Positions 18,229-26,426 of a DNA stretch of 64,000 nt are shown one piece after another. The first letter of the stretch is position 1, and each line of letters begins with the position of its first letter. The notes under the pieces are model-generated. The model worked only from the letters and a program-made list of their open reading frames with translations. It was not told where the DNA came from and made no database searches. The stretch comes from Thermomicrobium sp. 4228-Ro. GTDB lineage: Bacteria > Chloroflexota > Chloroflexia > Thermomicrobiales > Thermomicrobiaceae. Where the stretch lies: the NCBI RefSeq assembly GCF_026241205.1, contig NZ_JAPFQM010000001.1, positions 1,364,001 to 1,428,000 on the forward strand, written 5' to 3'. The position numbers were made by a program, and so were the translations under genes.

Positions 18229-18257
18229 ACGATAGCACACCTGTGTCACTGTGTCAA
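18229..18257 (-). promoter_or_regulatory. Promoter of the structured RNA
   Basis: On the minus strand TTGACA (18252-18257), a 17-base spacer and TATCGT (18229-18234). The predicted start is at about 18222, exactly where the closing stem of the RNA begins. The same -10 hexamer is used by the cas operon promoter at 36.3 kb. Confidence 0.75.
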
Positions 18258-18484
18258 GGGGTCTTTTCGGAGACGAACGAGTCACCGTGAGCGAGCTGTC
18301 GCGCGGCGTTCCAAGCGAGCTGGTGGACGAACGGACGATCGAGCCGACGCAGCGTACAGCTCCGGTACCAGGAGGCGCGCTCCGCGCAGCTATCGCGATG
18401 GTATGGTTCGCACGAGGGCTTCCAGCCCGAGGGCTCGGCTGCACCGTCTGGGGGTACGCCGCCGCGACGGGAAGGAGTGGAGGT
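18258..18484. other. Gene-free stretch before the amine oxidase
   Basis: Frames run through it but none looks like protein, and the oxidase conserved sequence begins only at 18485. It should hold the oxidase promoter; I see no convincing pair of hexamers. The GC-rich part near 18400-18470 could form weak hairpins. Nothing else is evident. Confidence 0.4.
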
Positions 18485-19633
18485 ATGACGAGAAAGCTCG
18501 AACCCTATCCGGATGTCATCGTTGTCGGGGGCGGGGTGATCGGTGCGACGATCGCGTACGCACTGTCACGCCGGGGCCAACGGGTCGTGCTGCTCGAACG
18601 CGAGGCGGTCGGTGAGGGCACGTCGCTCGCCTCGGCTGGTATCGTCAGCCCTCTCGACCAGCGCCAGTACCTGCCCGAACTCGTGCAGTTGCTCTGGCGG
18701 AGTATCCGCTCCTATCCCTGGCTGGTCGGCACACTCGAAGAGGAGACGGGCCTTTCGGTCGGCTACCGCCAGTGGGGGAGCTTGCTCGTCGCGGAGACGG
18801 ACGACGAAGTAGCGACGCTGCGCGAGGTCGGTCATTGGCTCGACGCAGTTGGGTTCACTGTCGAGTGGCTGGACGGCCCGGCTGCGCGTGAGGCCGAGCC
18901 GCTGCTTCCGGTGCATATCCAAGGCGGGCTCCTCATCGAGGATGGGGCCAGTGTGCTGGTGCCGCAGCTCGTCCGCGCGGCAGTCGCCGCCGCCCAACGT
19001 CGTGGTGCGACCGTCTACGAACACACTGCGGTCACTGCACTCGAAGCGGCTGGGGATCGGGTAGTCGCAGTGCACACGGTGCACGAGCGGCTCCCGACCA
19101 GTGCGGTCGTGCTGGCAGCAGGAGCCTGGACGGGGCAACTGGTCGCTCCGCTCGGCGTCTCTTTACCGACCGTGCCGGTCAAGGGGCAAATGGCACTGGT
19201 AGAAGGAAGCACTGCACGCCCGCGCCACATCTTGGGTGGGCCGAGCGTTGCCAGCTACGTCGTCCCGCGCGTGGACGGGCTGATCTGGATCGGGACGACG
19301 GTCGAGCGCGGGCGCTGGGGGACACGACCGACCCCACAAGGGCTCTGGCAGTGCATCGACACGGCCCGGCGGGTGGCACCGGCGCTCCTCCACGAAGAGA
19401 TCGTCGCTGTGGGTGCCGGATTACGGCCAGGAACAGCCGATGACCTGCCGGCTTTAGGGCGCCTACCGGGCTGGCGCAACTTGTGGGTCGCGACAGGGCA
19501 TCTCCGGCTCGGTATCATGCTGGCGCCGGTGACCGCCGATCTCGTCGCGGAAGCGATCGAGCAGGAAAGTGAAGCGGTTTTCCCACCGGCCTTTTCACCC
19601 CGGCGATTCGCCGGTGCTACCGGCACAGCCTGA
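18485..19633 (+). CDS. FAD-dependent amine oxidase (glycine oxidase/DAO family)
   Basis: 382 residues from ATG 18485, preceded by AAGGAG and GGAGG. N-terminal dinucleotide-binding VIVVGGGVIGATIAYALSR, then LLEREAVGEGTSLASAG, and near the C-terminus the DAO closing motif (AVGAGLRPGTADDLPALG and WVATGHLRLGIMLAP). This family oxidises glycine, sarcosine or D-amino acids; the layout resembles ThiO, which makes the imine for thiazole synthesis, but no other thiamine gene is nearby. Longer upstream reading of the frame is not conserved. A perfect 18-bp terminator stem follows. Confidence 0.85.
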   Translation: MTRKLEPYPDVIVVGGGVIGATIAYALSRRGQRVVLLEREAVGEGTSLASAGIVSPLDQRQYLPELVQLLWRSIRSYPWLVGTLEEETGLSVGYRQWGSLLVAETDDEVATLREVGHWLDAVGFTVEWLDGPAAREAEPLLPVHIQGGLLIEDGASVLVPQLVRAAVAAAQRRGATVYEHTAVTALEAAGDRVVAVHTVHERLPTSAVVLAAGAWTGQLVAPLGVSLPTVPVKGQMALVEGSTARPRHILGGPSVASYVVPRVDGLIWIGTTVERGRWGTRPTPQGLWQCIDTARRVAPALLHEEIVAVGAGLRPGTADDLPALGRLPGWRNLWVATGHLRLGIMLAPVTADLVAEAIEQESEAVFPPAFSPRRFAGATGTA

Positions 19634-19648
19634 GCCCACAGCACAGAC

Positions 19649-19687
19649 CGGTGAGGCGCCGCGGGAGTGTCCCGCGGCGCCTCACCG
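19649..19687. terminator. Bidirectional terminator between convergent genes
   Basis: Perfect inverted repeat with 18-bp arms and a GTG loop (arms begin CGGTGAGGCGCCGC). It separates the oxidase gene from the convergent aldehyde dehydrogenase gene. There is no long T-run; the stem is very GC-rich. Confidence 0.8.
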
Positions 19688-19702
19688 ACGCGCACGATAC
19701 CC

Positions 19703-21202
19703 TCAGTCGCCCACCGTTATCTGCTCGACGTCGATCTGGGCGCGCTGTAAGCGCCCGCTGTAGTCGATGAAGATCGATTGCCACTCGGTAAAGACGTCGA
19801 GTGCCGCCTGACCGGCCTCGCGGTGACCGTTCCCGGTCGCCTTCGTACCGCCGAACGGGAGGTGGATCTCCGCCCCGATCGTCCCGGCATTCACGTAGAA
19901 GATGCCGGTGTGGACGTCCTCGATCGCCCGGAACGCCTTGTTGATGTCGCGCGTGAAGATCGAGGCCGATAGGCCGTAGCGGACGCCGTTGCATACCTCG
20001 ATCGCTTCCTCGAGACTCCGGACGCGAATGAGTGCGGTGACGGGCCCGAAGATTTCCTCCTGGGCGATGCGCATATCCGGTCGTACGTCGATGAAGACGG
20101 TCGGCTGGTGGAAGTGACCGCGTGACAGTTCCCCCTCGCGGGCGATCTGCCCGCCGGTGAGGATCTGCGCACCCTCCTGCGCGCCGATTTCGACGTAGCG
20201 GTGGACTCGCTCGAGCTGGCTCTCGCTGACCAGCGGACCGACGTCGGTCGAGGGATCGAGGCCGTTGCCGAGCTTGAGTCGGCTGACCCGGGCATCCAGC
20301 TGGTCGGCCAACTCGCGGAAGACTGCCTCGTGGACGATAACGCGACTGGCTGCCGTGCAACGCTGGCCGGACGTGCCGAAGGCACTCCAAACGATCCCAT
20401 CGAGCGCGAGCTTGAGGTCGGCATCGTCCATCACGATGATCGCGTTCTTCCCACCCATCTCGAGCGAGACGCGCTTGCCGAGCCGGGCGCACTCGACAGC
20501 CACCTGCTGGCCCACCTCGTTCGAGCCGGTGAAGGAGATGAGCGCGACATCAGGGTGCTGGACGAGCGCGGTTCCGACCGTATCGCCGGTACCGAGGACG
20601 AGGTTGAGCACTCCGGGCGGAAGGCCGGCTTCCTCGAAGAGCTGCACGAGCCTGACGGCCGAGCGGGCCGTATAACTGGCTGGCTTGAAGACGACCGTGT
20701 TCCCGCAGAGAAGGGCCGGCATGATCTTCCAGGCTGGGATCGCCAGCGGGAAGTTCCACGGGGTGATGAGCCCGACCACACCGAGTGGTCGCCGCTGCGT
20801 CATGTTCCATTTGTGCGGCAGCTCGGACGGGGTCGTTTGTCCCCAGAGGCGCCGTCCCTCTCCTGCCATGTAGAAGGTCATGTCGATCGCTTCCTGGACG
20901 TCCCCGCGGGCCTCGGTCAGGACTTTCCCCATCTCCTCGGTCATCTCGCGGGCGAGCTGTTCTTTCCGCTCGACGAGGAGTTGGCCGACGCGGTAGAGGA
21001 TCTCGCCTCGCTTGGGCGCCGGCAGCTTGCGCCAGCGGTCGAAGGCCGCCTTGGCTGCCTCGACAGCGGCGGCGACGTCCTCCGGGCCGCTCTTGGCGTA
21101 GACGCCGATGAGTTCGCCCGTCGCTGGATTCCGCCGCTCGTAGGTGGCCCCGCTCTTGGCATCGACCCATTTGCCACCGATGTAATTCTTGAAGTCCGCC
21201 AT
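19703..21202 (-). CDS. Aldehyde dehydrogenase (NAD(P)-dependent)
   Basis: 499 residues from ATG 21202 with AAGGAG eight bases upstream (an upstream GTG-type extension is not needed). Motifs: [17 protein letters not shown], catalytic-loop Glu in LEMGGKNA (about 248), nucleophile Cys in GQRCTAASR (about 282), and EEIFGPV and [10 protein letters not shown] downstream. Oxidises an aldehyde to the acid. The order and [10 protein letters not shown] context place it among semialdehyde dehydrogenases (aminoadipic, ketoglutaric or succinic semialdehyde), but the substrate is not decided by sequence. Confidence 0.92.
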   Translation of the reverse strand: MADFKNYIGGKWVDAKSGATYERRNPATGELIGVYAKSGPEDVAAAVEAAKAAFDRWRKLPAPKRGEILYRVGQLLVERKEQLAREMTEEMGKVLTEARGDVQEAIDMTFYMAGEGRRLWGQTTPSELPHKWNMTQRRPLGVVGLITPWNFPLAIPAWKIMPALLCGNTVVFKPASYTARSAVRLVQLFEEAGLPPGVLNLVLGTGDTVGTALVQHPDVALISFTGSNEVGQQVAVECARLGKRVSLEMGGKNAIIVMDDADLKLALDGIVWSAFGTSGQRCTAASRVIVHEAVFRELADQLDARVSRLKLGNGLDPSTDVGPLVSESQLERVHRYVEIGAQEGAQILTGGQIAREGELSRGHFHQPTVFIDVRPDMRIAQEEIFGPVTALIRVRSLEEAIEVCNGVRYGLSASIFTRDINKAFRAIEDVHTGIFYVNAGTIGAEIHLPFGGTKATGNGHREAGQAALDVFTEWQSIFIDYSGRLQRAQIDVEQITVGD

Positions 21203-21322
21203 CGCTGGCTCCTTTCGGTCGTCTCTGCGCACCAGGTTCGGCACGAGTCTACCGCACCCTGGGCTATACTGCGCTGCGGAATCGGGCGGTCAACTGCCTC
21301 GACCAGTGGGTGGAGCAGAGCG

Positions 21323-21829
21323 GTGGTCGATCAGGAACTTTCGGCACGTCTCCGGCAGCGGTCACGCCAATCGGGGATCTGGCTCGGTCTGGCGATGGGG
21401 CTCGCGATCTTCATCGCGCTGGCTGGTTTCATCTGGTTGTATGCGCGCCTCGCACCGATCTTTTCGGATTTTGTTTCGCGATTACCGGCGACGCCGACGG
21501 TGGAAGTGACCGTCACGGCCGGAGCGTCCCCGGTCGCGGAACTCGGTGCGAGCGCAGTGACGCCGTCACCGGTCACCACGCCGAAACCGAAGCCAGCTGC
21601 GACGCCGACGTGGCAACCGACTCACCGAGTGGCGCAGGGGGCGCCCGTCAACTTGCGGGGCGGGCCAGGGACACAGTATCCGATCGTCGACACTCTCGAA
21701 CCAGGCACCGAGCTGCGCTTCCTCGGTGAGCAGGAACAGGTAGGAAGCGCGACCTGGCTCCACGTCGAGCTCCGTGACGGGCGTGACGGTTGGATCCGCA
21801 CCGTCGATCTCGAACTGATCCGGCCTTGA
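21323..21829 (+). CDS. Membrane-anchored SH3-domain protein
   Basis: 168 residues from GTG 21323 (GGAG seven bases upstream). One membrane helix near 20-42 (LGLAMGLAIFIALAGFIWLY), a Pro/Thr-rich linker, then a bacterial SH3 domain at about 105-168 (VNLRGGPGTQYPIVDTLEPG, then WLHVELRDGRDGWI). Such domains often bind cell-wall material; this is a single-copy version. A TATACT -10-like box lies at 21265-21270 with no clear -35. The longer frame that continues upstream is antisense to the aldehyde dehydrogenase and is not real. Confidence 0.85.
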   Translation: MVDQELSARLRQRSRQSGIWLGLAMGLAIFIALAGFIWLYARLAPIFSDFVSRLPATPTVEVTVTAGASPVAELGASAVTPSPVTTPKPKPAATPTWQPTHRVAQGAPVNLRGGPGTQYPIVDTLEPGTELRFLGEQEQVGSATWLHVELRDGRDGWIRTVDLELIRP

Positions 21830-21880
21830 GGTCGCTGTGGTACGATTGACAGAAAGTGCGAACATGCCAGGAGGCAGGTA

Positions 21881-22909
21881 ATGCAACGAGTGACGATCGT
21901 CGGCTTAGGGCTGATCGGGGCGTCGATCGGCCTGGGGCTGCGCAAGTGGGCGAATGAGCAGGGACAGCGGAGTAGCCTCGAGGTGGTGGGGTTCGATATC
22001 GAGCTGCTTCACCAGAACGAAGCGAAGCGGATCAAGGCGGTCGACCGCACGACGTGGAGCCTGGCGGAAGCGCTGCGTGACGCCGATCTGATCATCGTCG
22101 CCACGCCGCCTTCGGCGGTGCCCGAGGTGTTCGACGCGATCGCCGACTATGCGCCCGACGGGGCGATCGTCACCGATACCTGCAGCACCAAGGCAGCTGT
22201 CCTGCGCTGGGCAGCCGAGCGGTTGCCGCCGCGGGTGCACTTCGTCGGCGGGCATCCGATGGCTGGGAAGACGCAGAGTATCGAAGGGGCCGATGCGGAC
22301 CTCTTCCGCGGCGCCATTTGGGTGGTGACACCGTCGCTCACTGCCAGTCGGGAAGCGATCGAGACGGTACTCGGACTGGTGCAGTTGCTCGGTGCCGAGC
22401 CGCGCTTCCTCGACCCTGCTGAACACGATTCCTACGTCGCCGCAGTCAGTCATGTGCCGTTTTTGCTCTCCGTCGCGCTCATGCGCGTGACGAGCCGCGA
22501 TGTTGCCTGGCGCGAGATGGGCCCGCTGGCTGCGGGTGGTTTCCGCGATACGACCCGACTCGCTGCCGGAAGCCCGAGGATGTACCGGGACATCTGCGCG
22601 ACGAACGGGGAGGCGATCGTCCGCTGGCTCGATGCGACGATCGCTGAACTCCAGGATCTGCGGACACTTGTCGCCGAGGGCTCGGAGGCGGCTCTGGGAC
22701 GGTTACAGGAGCGGTTCGAGCAGGCACGCGATACCCGGCTGGAGTGGGCAACGCAGGAGCGCCGTCCCGGCGAGCTGCAGCACGACGCGTCCAGCGAGTT
22801 GAGCCAACTTTCGGTTGGGCAGCATCTCCAGCAACTCTTCCTCGGTGGGCTGATGAGTCGCCGACGGCCTCGGCTGCGAGACGACGGGAAGTCGAGCGAA
22901 AAGCGCTAG
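21881..22909 (+). CDS. tyrA: Prephenate dehydrogenase
   Basis: 342 residues, start ATG 21881 behind AGGAGG. Converts prephenate to 4-hydroxyphenylpyruvate for tyrosine. N-terminal Rossmann motif VGLGLIGASIG, the conserved HFVGGHPMAG loop, and the C-terminal HDSYVAAVSHVPFLLSVAL and GGFRDTTRLAAGSPRMYRDI segments are all typical. No ACT or chorismate mutase domain is fused. Its last 4 bp overlap the end of a convergent gene. Confidence 0.93.
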   Translation: MQRVTIVGLGLIGASIGLGLRKWANEQGQRSSLEVVGFDIELLHQNEAKRIKAVDRTTWSLAEALRDADLIIVATPPSAVPEVFDAIADYAPDGAIVTDTCSTKAAVLRWAAERLPPRVHFVGGHPMAGKTQSIEGADADLFRGAIWVVTPSLTASREAIETVLGLVQLLGAEPRFLDPAEHDSYVAAVSHVPFLLSVALMRVTSRDVAWREMGPLAAGGFRDTTRLAAGSPRMYRDICATNGEAIVRWLDATIAELQDLRTLVAEGSEAALGRLQERFEQARDTRLEWATQERRPGELQHDASSELSQLSVGQHLQQLFLGGLMSRRRPRLRDDGKSSEKR

Positions 22910-23388
22910 GGCAGGATCCGCCACTCGTCCGGGAGGCGGTACGAGTAGAGGATGCGCGTCGGTTCGCCGCCCCGGCGAATGCGGCCGCGATCTTGGCGCA
23001 AGAGTTCCCCATAACGATTGACCAGTTGAACGATCCGGCGTGCCTCGAGGTTGTAGAGGACGAGACCCACGCCGACTGGCTGCAGGCTGAGGGTACGCGT
23101 CAACTCGTCGAGGACACGGAAGGGCGGCAGTCGTTCCGGTTCGACCGTGCGAGCCACGGTCTGGAACGCTGCGGTATTCTCGGGCGTATTGTGCTCGTCG
23201 AAGACAGCCAGCCCGGCCCGGACGCTCGCAACGAAGTCGGTATCGTACGGTGCGGCATACTCGAGCAACTCTTTCACCGTGCGCGGGTTTCGACTGCAGG
23301 CGGCAGTCAGCATCTTGATCGCGTGGCCAGGTCCGAGAAAACTCACGGTCCCGTCGCGATCGACGACAGTCAAGCGAACCGTAGCCAC
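22906..23388 (-). CDS. Conserved-looking hypothetical protein
   Basis: 160 residues, cytoplasmic (no signal or membrane helix). Begins MATVRLTVVDRDGTVSFLG and contains LTAACSRNPRTVKELLEYA, LQPVGVGLVLYNLEARRIVQL and YSYRLPDEWRILP. The last half reads as alternating strands and helices. I do not recognise the family. Codon use matches neighbours and the frame is open with ATG and stop, so the gene is probably real. It is convergent with tyrA and divergent from the MoeB-like gene. Confidence 0.7.
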   Translation of the reverse strand: MATVRLTVVDRDGTVSFLGPGHAIKMLTAACSRNPRTVKELLEYAAPYDTDFVASVRAGLAVFDEHNTPENTAAFQTVARTVEPERLPPFRVLDELTRTLSLQPVGVGLVLYNLEARRIVQLVNRYGELLRQDRGRIRRGGEPTRILYSYRLPDEWRILP

Positions 23389-23551
23389 GAGTCACTCCTG
23401 TTCGGCAAGTGCGCGTCGGTCGGATAGCGCTTCCCGATCGCTCACCATCGGCGAGAACTCGGCATGGTCGTCATCGTTCCGGGAAGCGGGCGCCTTGGGG
23501 CGCACCGGTCGGCAACTGTACCATATATGGCGAGAGGGCGGGGTCCACGCG

Positions 23552-24583
23552 ATGACCAGCGAGGAGCAACGAGGGCGCCATCACCGGCAGATCCTCCTTC
23601 CTTCGATCGGCACGGCTGGACAAGAGCGGTTGCGCAAAGGGCGTGTCTGTCTCCTCGGTGTGGGCGCGCTGGGGAGCCAGGTGGCTGCGCTGCTCGTTCG
23701 TGCTGGGGTCGGGTTCCTGCGCCTGGTCGACCGCGACGTGGTCGAGTGGACGAACCTGCAGCGGCAGGTCCTGTACGAGGAGGCCGACGTCGAAGCCGGG
23801 CTACCCAAGGTGGTGGCAGCAGCCCGTGCGCTGGCGCGGATCGACCACTCGGTGCGGATCGAGCCGGTCGTGCAGGACGTCGACGCGTCCTCGATCCGCG
23901 CGCTCATCGAGGACGTGGACGTCGTGGTCGATGGAAGCGACAACTTCGAGCTCCGGTATCTTCTGAACGACGCAGCCTTGGAACTCGGCAAACCGTGGGT
24001 CTACGGCGGTGCCGTCGGCACGCAGGGAACCACGTTGACAGTCGTGCCAGGCGAAGCGGCCTGCCTCCGTTGTATCTTCCCCGATCCGCCGCCACCCGGT
24101 GTCGCTCCGACCTGCGACACTGCTGGCGTGCTCGGACCGGTCGTAGCAGTCATCGGTGCACTGCAGGCGAGCGAGGTGATCAAGCTGCTCGTCGGTGACC
24201 GGGCAAGCCTCAACCGGTCGCTCCTGTCCCTCGACCTCTGGTCGCTGGAAATCGCCCGGATCCCAGTGACCCGGCGTGTGGATTGTCCCGCCTGTGGCCG
24301 TGGCGAGCGTGCATTCTTGCAGGCGACGGCGCCGAGTCGGACAGTCCAACTGTGCGGGCGGGACGCCGTGCAAGTCTCCGTCTACCCGCGACCGGAGCTC
24401 GATCTCACGGAACTGGCCGCACGACTCGCGCCGCTCGGCGCGGTGCAGCATAACCCATACCTGATACGATTCATCGTGGACGGTTATGAATTGACCGTCT
24501 TCCGTGACGGACGGGCGATCGTCCGCGGGACGACCGATCCTGCCGTCGCTCGAACGCTCTACGCGCGATACGTCGGGATGTGA
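23552..24583 (+). CDS. ThiF/MoeB-family adenylyltransferase
   Basis: 343 residues from ATG 23552, chosen at the first residue of the conserved MoeB N-terminus (RHHRQILLPSIGTAGQERL). ATP-binding GVGALGSQVA, Arg-finger region WTNLQRQVLY, DGSDNFELRYLLND, catalytic Cys in TCDTAGVLGP, and two zinc pairs (CLRC and CPAC). It adenylates the C-terminal Gly of a ubiquitin-like sulfur carrier. The C-terminal domain (CGRDAVQVSV and ELTVFRDGRAIVRGTTD) is the usual non-rhodanese extension. Its stop overlaps the start of the aminotransferase-like gene (ATGTGA), suggesting a shared sulfur-transfer role. Confidence 0.9.
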   Translation: MTSEEQRGRHHRQILLPSIGTAGQERLRKGRVCLLGVGALGSQVAALLVRAGVGFLRLVDRDVVEWTNLQRQVLYEEADVEAGLPKVVAAARALARIDHSVRIEPVVQDVDASSIRALIEDVDVVVDGSDNFELRYLLNDAALELGKPWVYGGAVGTQGTTLTVVPGEAACLRCIFPDPPPPGVAPTCDTAGVLGPVVAVIGALQASEVIKLLVGDRASLNRSLLSLDLWSLEIARIPVTRRVDCPACGRGERAFLQATAPSRTVQLCGRDAVQVSVYPRPELDLTELAARLAPLGAVQHNPYLIRFIVDGYELTVFRDGRAIVRGTTDPAVARTLYARYVGM

Positions 24584-25749
24584 GCCTGGTGGTGAGCTAC
24601 TTCGACAACGCGACGACGAGCTGGCCAAAGCCGGAGCCGGTGTTGCGGACGCTCGGTCGCTTCCTGGAGGATGCGAGTGGCGTTCCGCGGCGGCCGAGCC
24701 ATCGTCTCGCCGTCTCGACCTGGGAGGCGATCGAGCGGACGCGCGAGCGACTGGCAGCGCTCTTCGGTCTGGCTGACGCGCGGCGAGTGATTTTCACGGC
24801 GAGCGGGACAGACGCGCTCAACCTGGCGATCAAAGGGTTGCTGGGCTCGGGTGATCATGCGGTGACGACTGCGCTCGAGCACGCGGCAGTACGGCGTCCC
24901 TTGCGCGCGCTGGAGGTCGTCGGCGTCACCACCACGGTGGTCCGGGTCGGGCCATCCGGGATCGTGGACCCGGACGATGTGCGGCGGGCGCTGCGTCCGA
25001 ATACGCGTCTGGTCGTGGTGAGTCATGCCTCGAACGTGACTGGAGCCGTCCAGCCGGTTCGGGAGATCGCCGAGCTGGCGCACGCGCACGGTGCTCTCGT
25101 CCTCGTCGACGCAGGACAGACTGCCGGAGCCCTTCCGTTCACGCTCGATGACCTCGAGGCGGACCTCGTCGCGCTGAGCGGACACAAGTGGCTGTTCGGT
25201 CCACCGGGAACCGGTGCGCTTATTCTCGGCCCGCGCGTTGAGCTCTCGGAACTGACGCCGCTTCGGGAGGGCGCGACCGCGAGCGACTACCCGGAGATCA
25301 TCCAACCTTGGTCGTTGCCGGAACGATACGAAGCCGGCACAGTGAATACACCAGGGATCGCCGCGCTCGGTGCCGCACTCGAATGGCGTGCCTGTCTGGG
25401 TGCCGAGACGCTGCGTGAGCGCTTGCGCCAACTGACCGACCGACTGACGAGCGGTCTCGCGCATATCCCCGGCGTGGAGATCGTTGGCCAGGCGAGCGAG
25501 CGGGCACCGCTCGTTTCCTGCGTGGTGCAGGGCTGGCGGCCAGCCGATTTCGGTGCGATGCTGGAGAGTGGTTACGGTATCCTGTGCGGTGCCGGGCTCC
25601 ACGGTGCAGCGGAAGCGTGTCGCGCTCTCGGGGCGTTCCCGCACGGGACGGTGCGGTTCTCGCCCGGCTGGAGCACGAGCGACGAAGAAGTCGACCACCT
25701 GCTCGCGGCGGTGGCTGAACTCGTGCGAGCACCCGGCCGCGCGGACTGA
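24580..25749 (+). CDS. Class V aminotransferase, cysteine-desulfurase-like
   Basis: 389 residues from GTG 24580. Matches the cysteine desulfurase/selenocysteine lyase family: YFDNATTSWPKPEPV, FTASGTDALNLAIKG, SHASNVTGAVQP, VDAGQTAGALP and the PLP lysine in SGHKWLFGPPGTG (about residue 203). The loop that normally carries the nucleophile Cys (R-x-G-L-H-C) reads GAGLHGAAEAC, so Gly stands where Cys is expected, though other cysteines (ILC, AEAC) are close. It may use another Cys or act on a different substrate. Overlap with the MoeB-like gene suggests they work together. Confidence 0.85.
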   Translation: MSLVVSYFDNATTSWPKPEPVLRTLGRFLEDASGVPRRPSHRLAVSTWEAIERTRERLAALFGLADARRVIFTASGTDALNLAIKGLLGSGDHAVTTALEHAAVRRPLRALEVVGVTTTVVRVGPSGIVDPDDVRRALRPNTRLVVVSHASNVTGAVQPVREIAELAHAHGALVLVDAGQTAGALPFTLDDLEADLVALSGHKWLFGPPGTGALILGPRVELSELTPLREGATASDYPEIIQPWSLPERYEAGTVNTPGIAALGAALEWRACLGAETLRERLRQLTDRLTSGLAHIPGVEIVGQASERAPLVSCVVQGWRPADFGAMLESGYGILCGAGLHGAAEACRALGAFPHGTVRFSPGWSTSDEEVDHLLAAVAELVRAPGRAD

Positions 25750-25760
25750 GGAGGGCGACC

Positions 25761-26192
25761 ATGCCGCAGGAGCGTCGTCCGTCGCGCCTCGAAGAGCAAA
25801 TCCTCGAGATCCTGGAGAAGGCGGAACGCGAACCGCGCTGGCGACGTCTGCTGCGCCAGCTGCGTCGGCCTCGCGTGCGGATGCCTCGGCCAGGACGGCG
25901 GTGGCCGCGTCTGGAGCTGCCGCGCGATACCGCTCTGCTCGCTGCAGCGTTTTTGATCGCGCTGCTCGCCTTACTGATGCGGGACTGGTCGCGTACGCTG
26001 GCACTCTTCCTCGCGATCCTGAGTCTTCTAGCCTTCTTTACCCCAGTTGCGCGGCAGTTGGTCGCTGGCGATCGCTGGACTCCCGACCGGCCGCGCCGCT
26101 GGCGCGGTCGCGATATCGACTTGCCACCGCCGCGACGCGGTCTCTCCGGCTGGATTCGCTATCAGTGGTGGCGCCTGCGCAATCGTCGGTAA
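25761..26192 (+). CDS. Small basic membrane protein
   Basis: 143 residues, 11 bp after the previous gene with GAGGAGGGCGACC just upstream. N-terminal 50 residues are Arg-rich, then two membrane helices (LLAAAFLIALLALLM and LALFLAILSLLAFFTPV), then an Arg/Pro-rich tail ending RYQWWRLRNRR. Family not recognised. It appears to be the last gene of the MoeB/desulfurase-like run. Confidence 0.65.
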   Translation: MPQERRPSRLEEQILEILEKAEREPRWRRLLRQLRRPRVRMPRPGRRWPRLELPRDTALLAAAFLIALLALLMRDWSRTLALFLAILSLLAFFTPVARQLVAGDRWTPDRPRRWRGRDIDLPPPRRGLSGWIRYQWWRLRNRR

Positions 26193-26426
26193 CCGTATCC
26201 GGCGGGCACCGCCAGAGTGAGCGCTCCGAATCGGCACGCTGTTTTCCTGGCGAGCGCTGCGGGTCGATACGGTCGGATCGAGCCAGCATCGTCTGCTAGG
26301 CATGCTGGGGTGCCTACCCGAAGCCACCGGTTACGGTTCCAGCGGCATGGATGGGTGCGGCGTGTCTCGCTTCCTCTCAGGGAACGAGAGGTGCCCTTCT
26401 CGCCCGCCAGCGAGGTCAGACGAGCG

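Noticed and set aside
20201-21322. N-terminal two-thirds of a long plus-strand frame ending in the SH3 protein
   Set aside because: Antisense to the aldehyde dehydrogenase; conserved SH3 protein features begin only after 21323.
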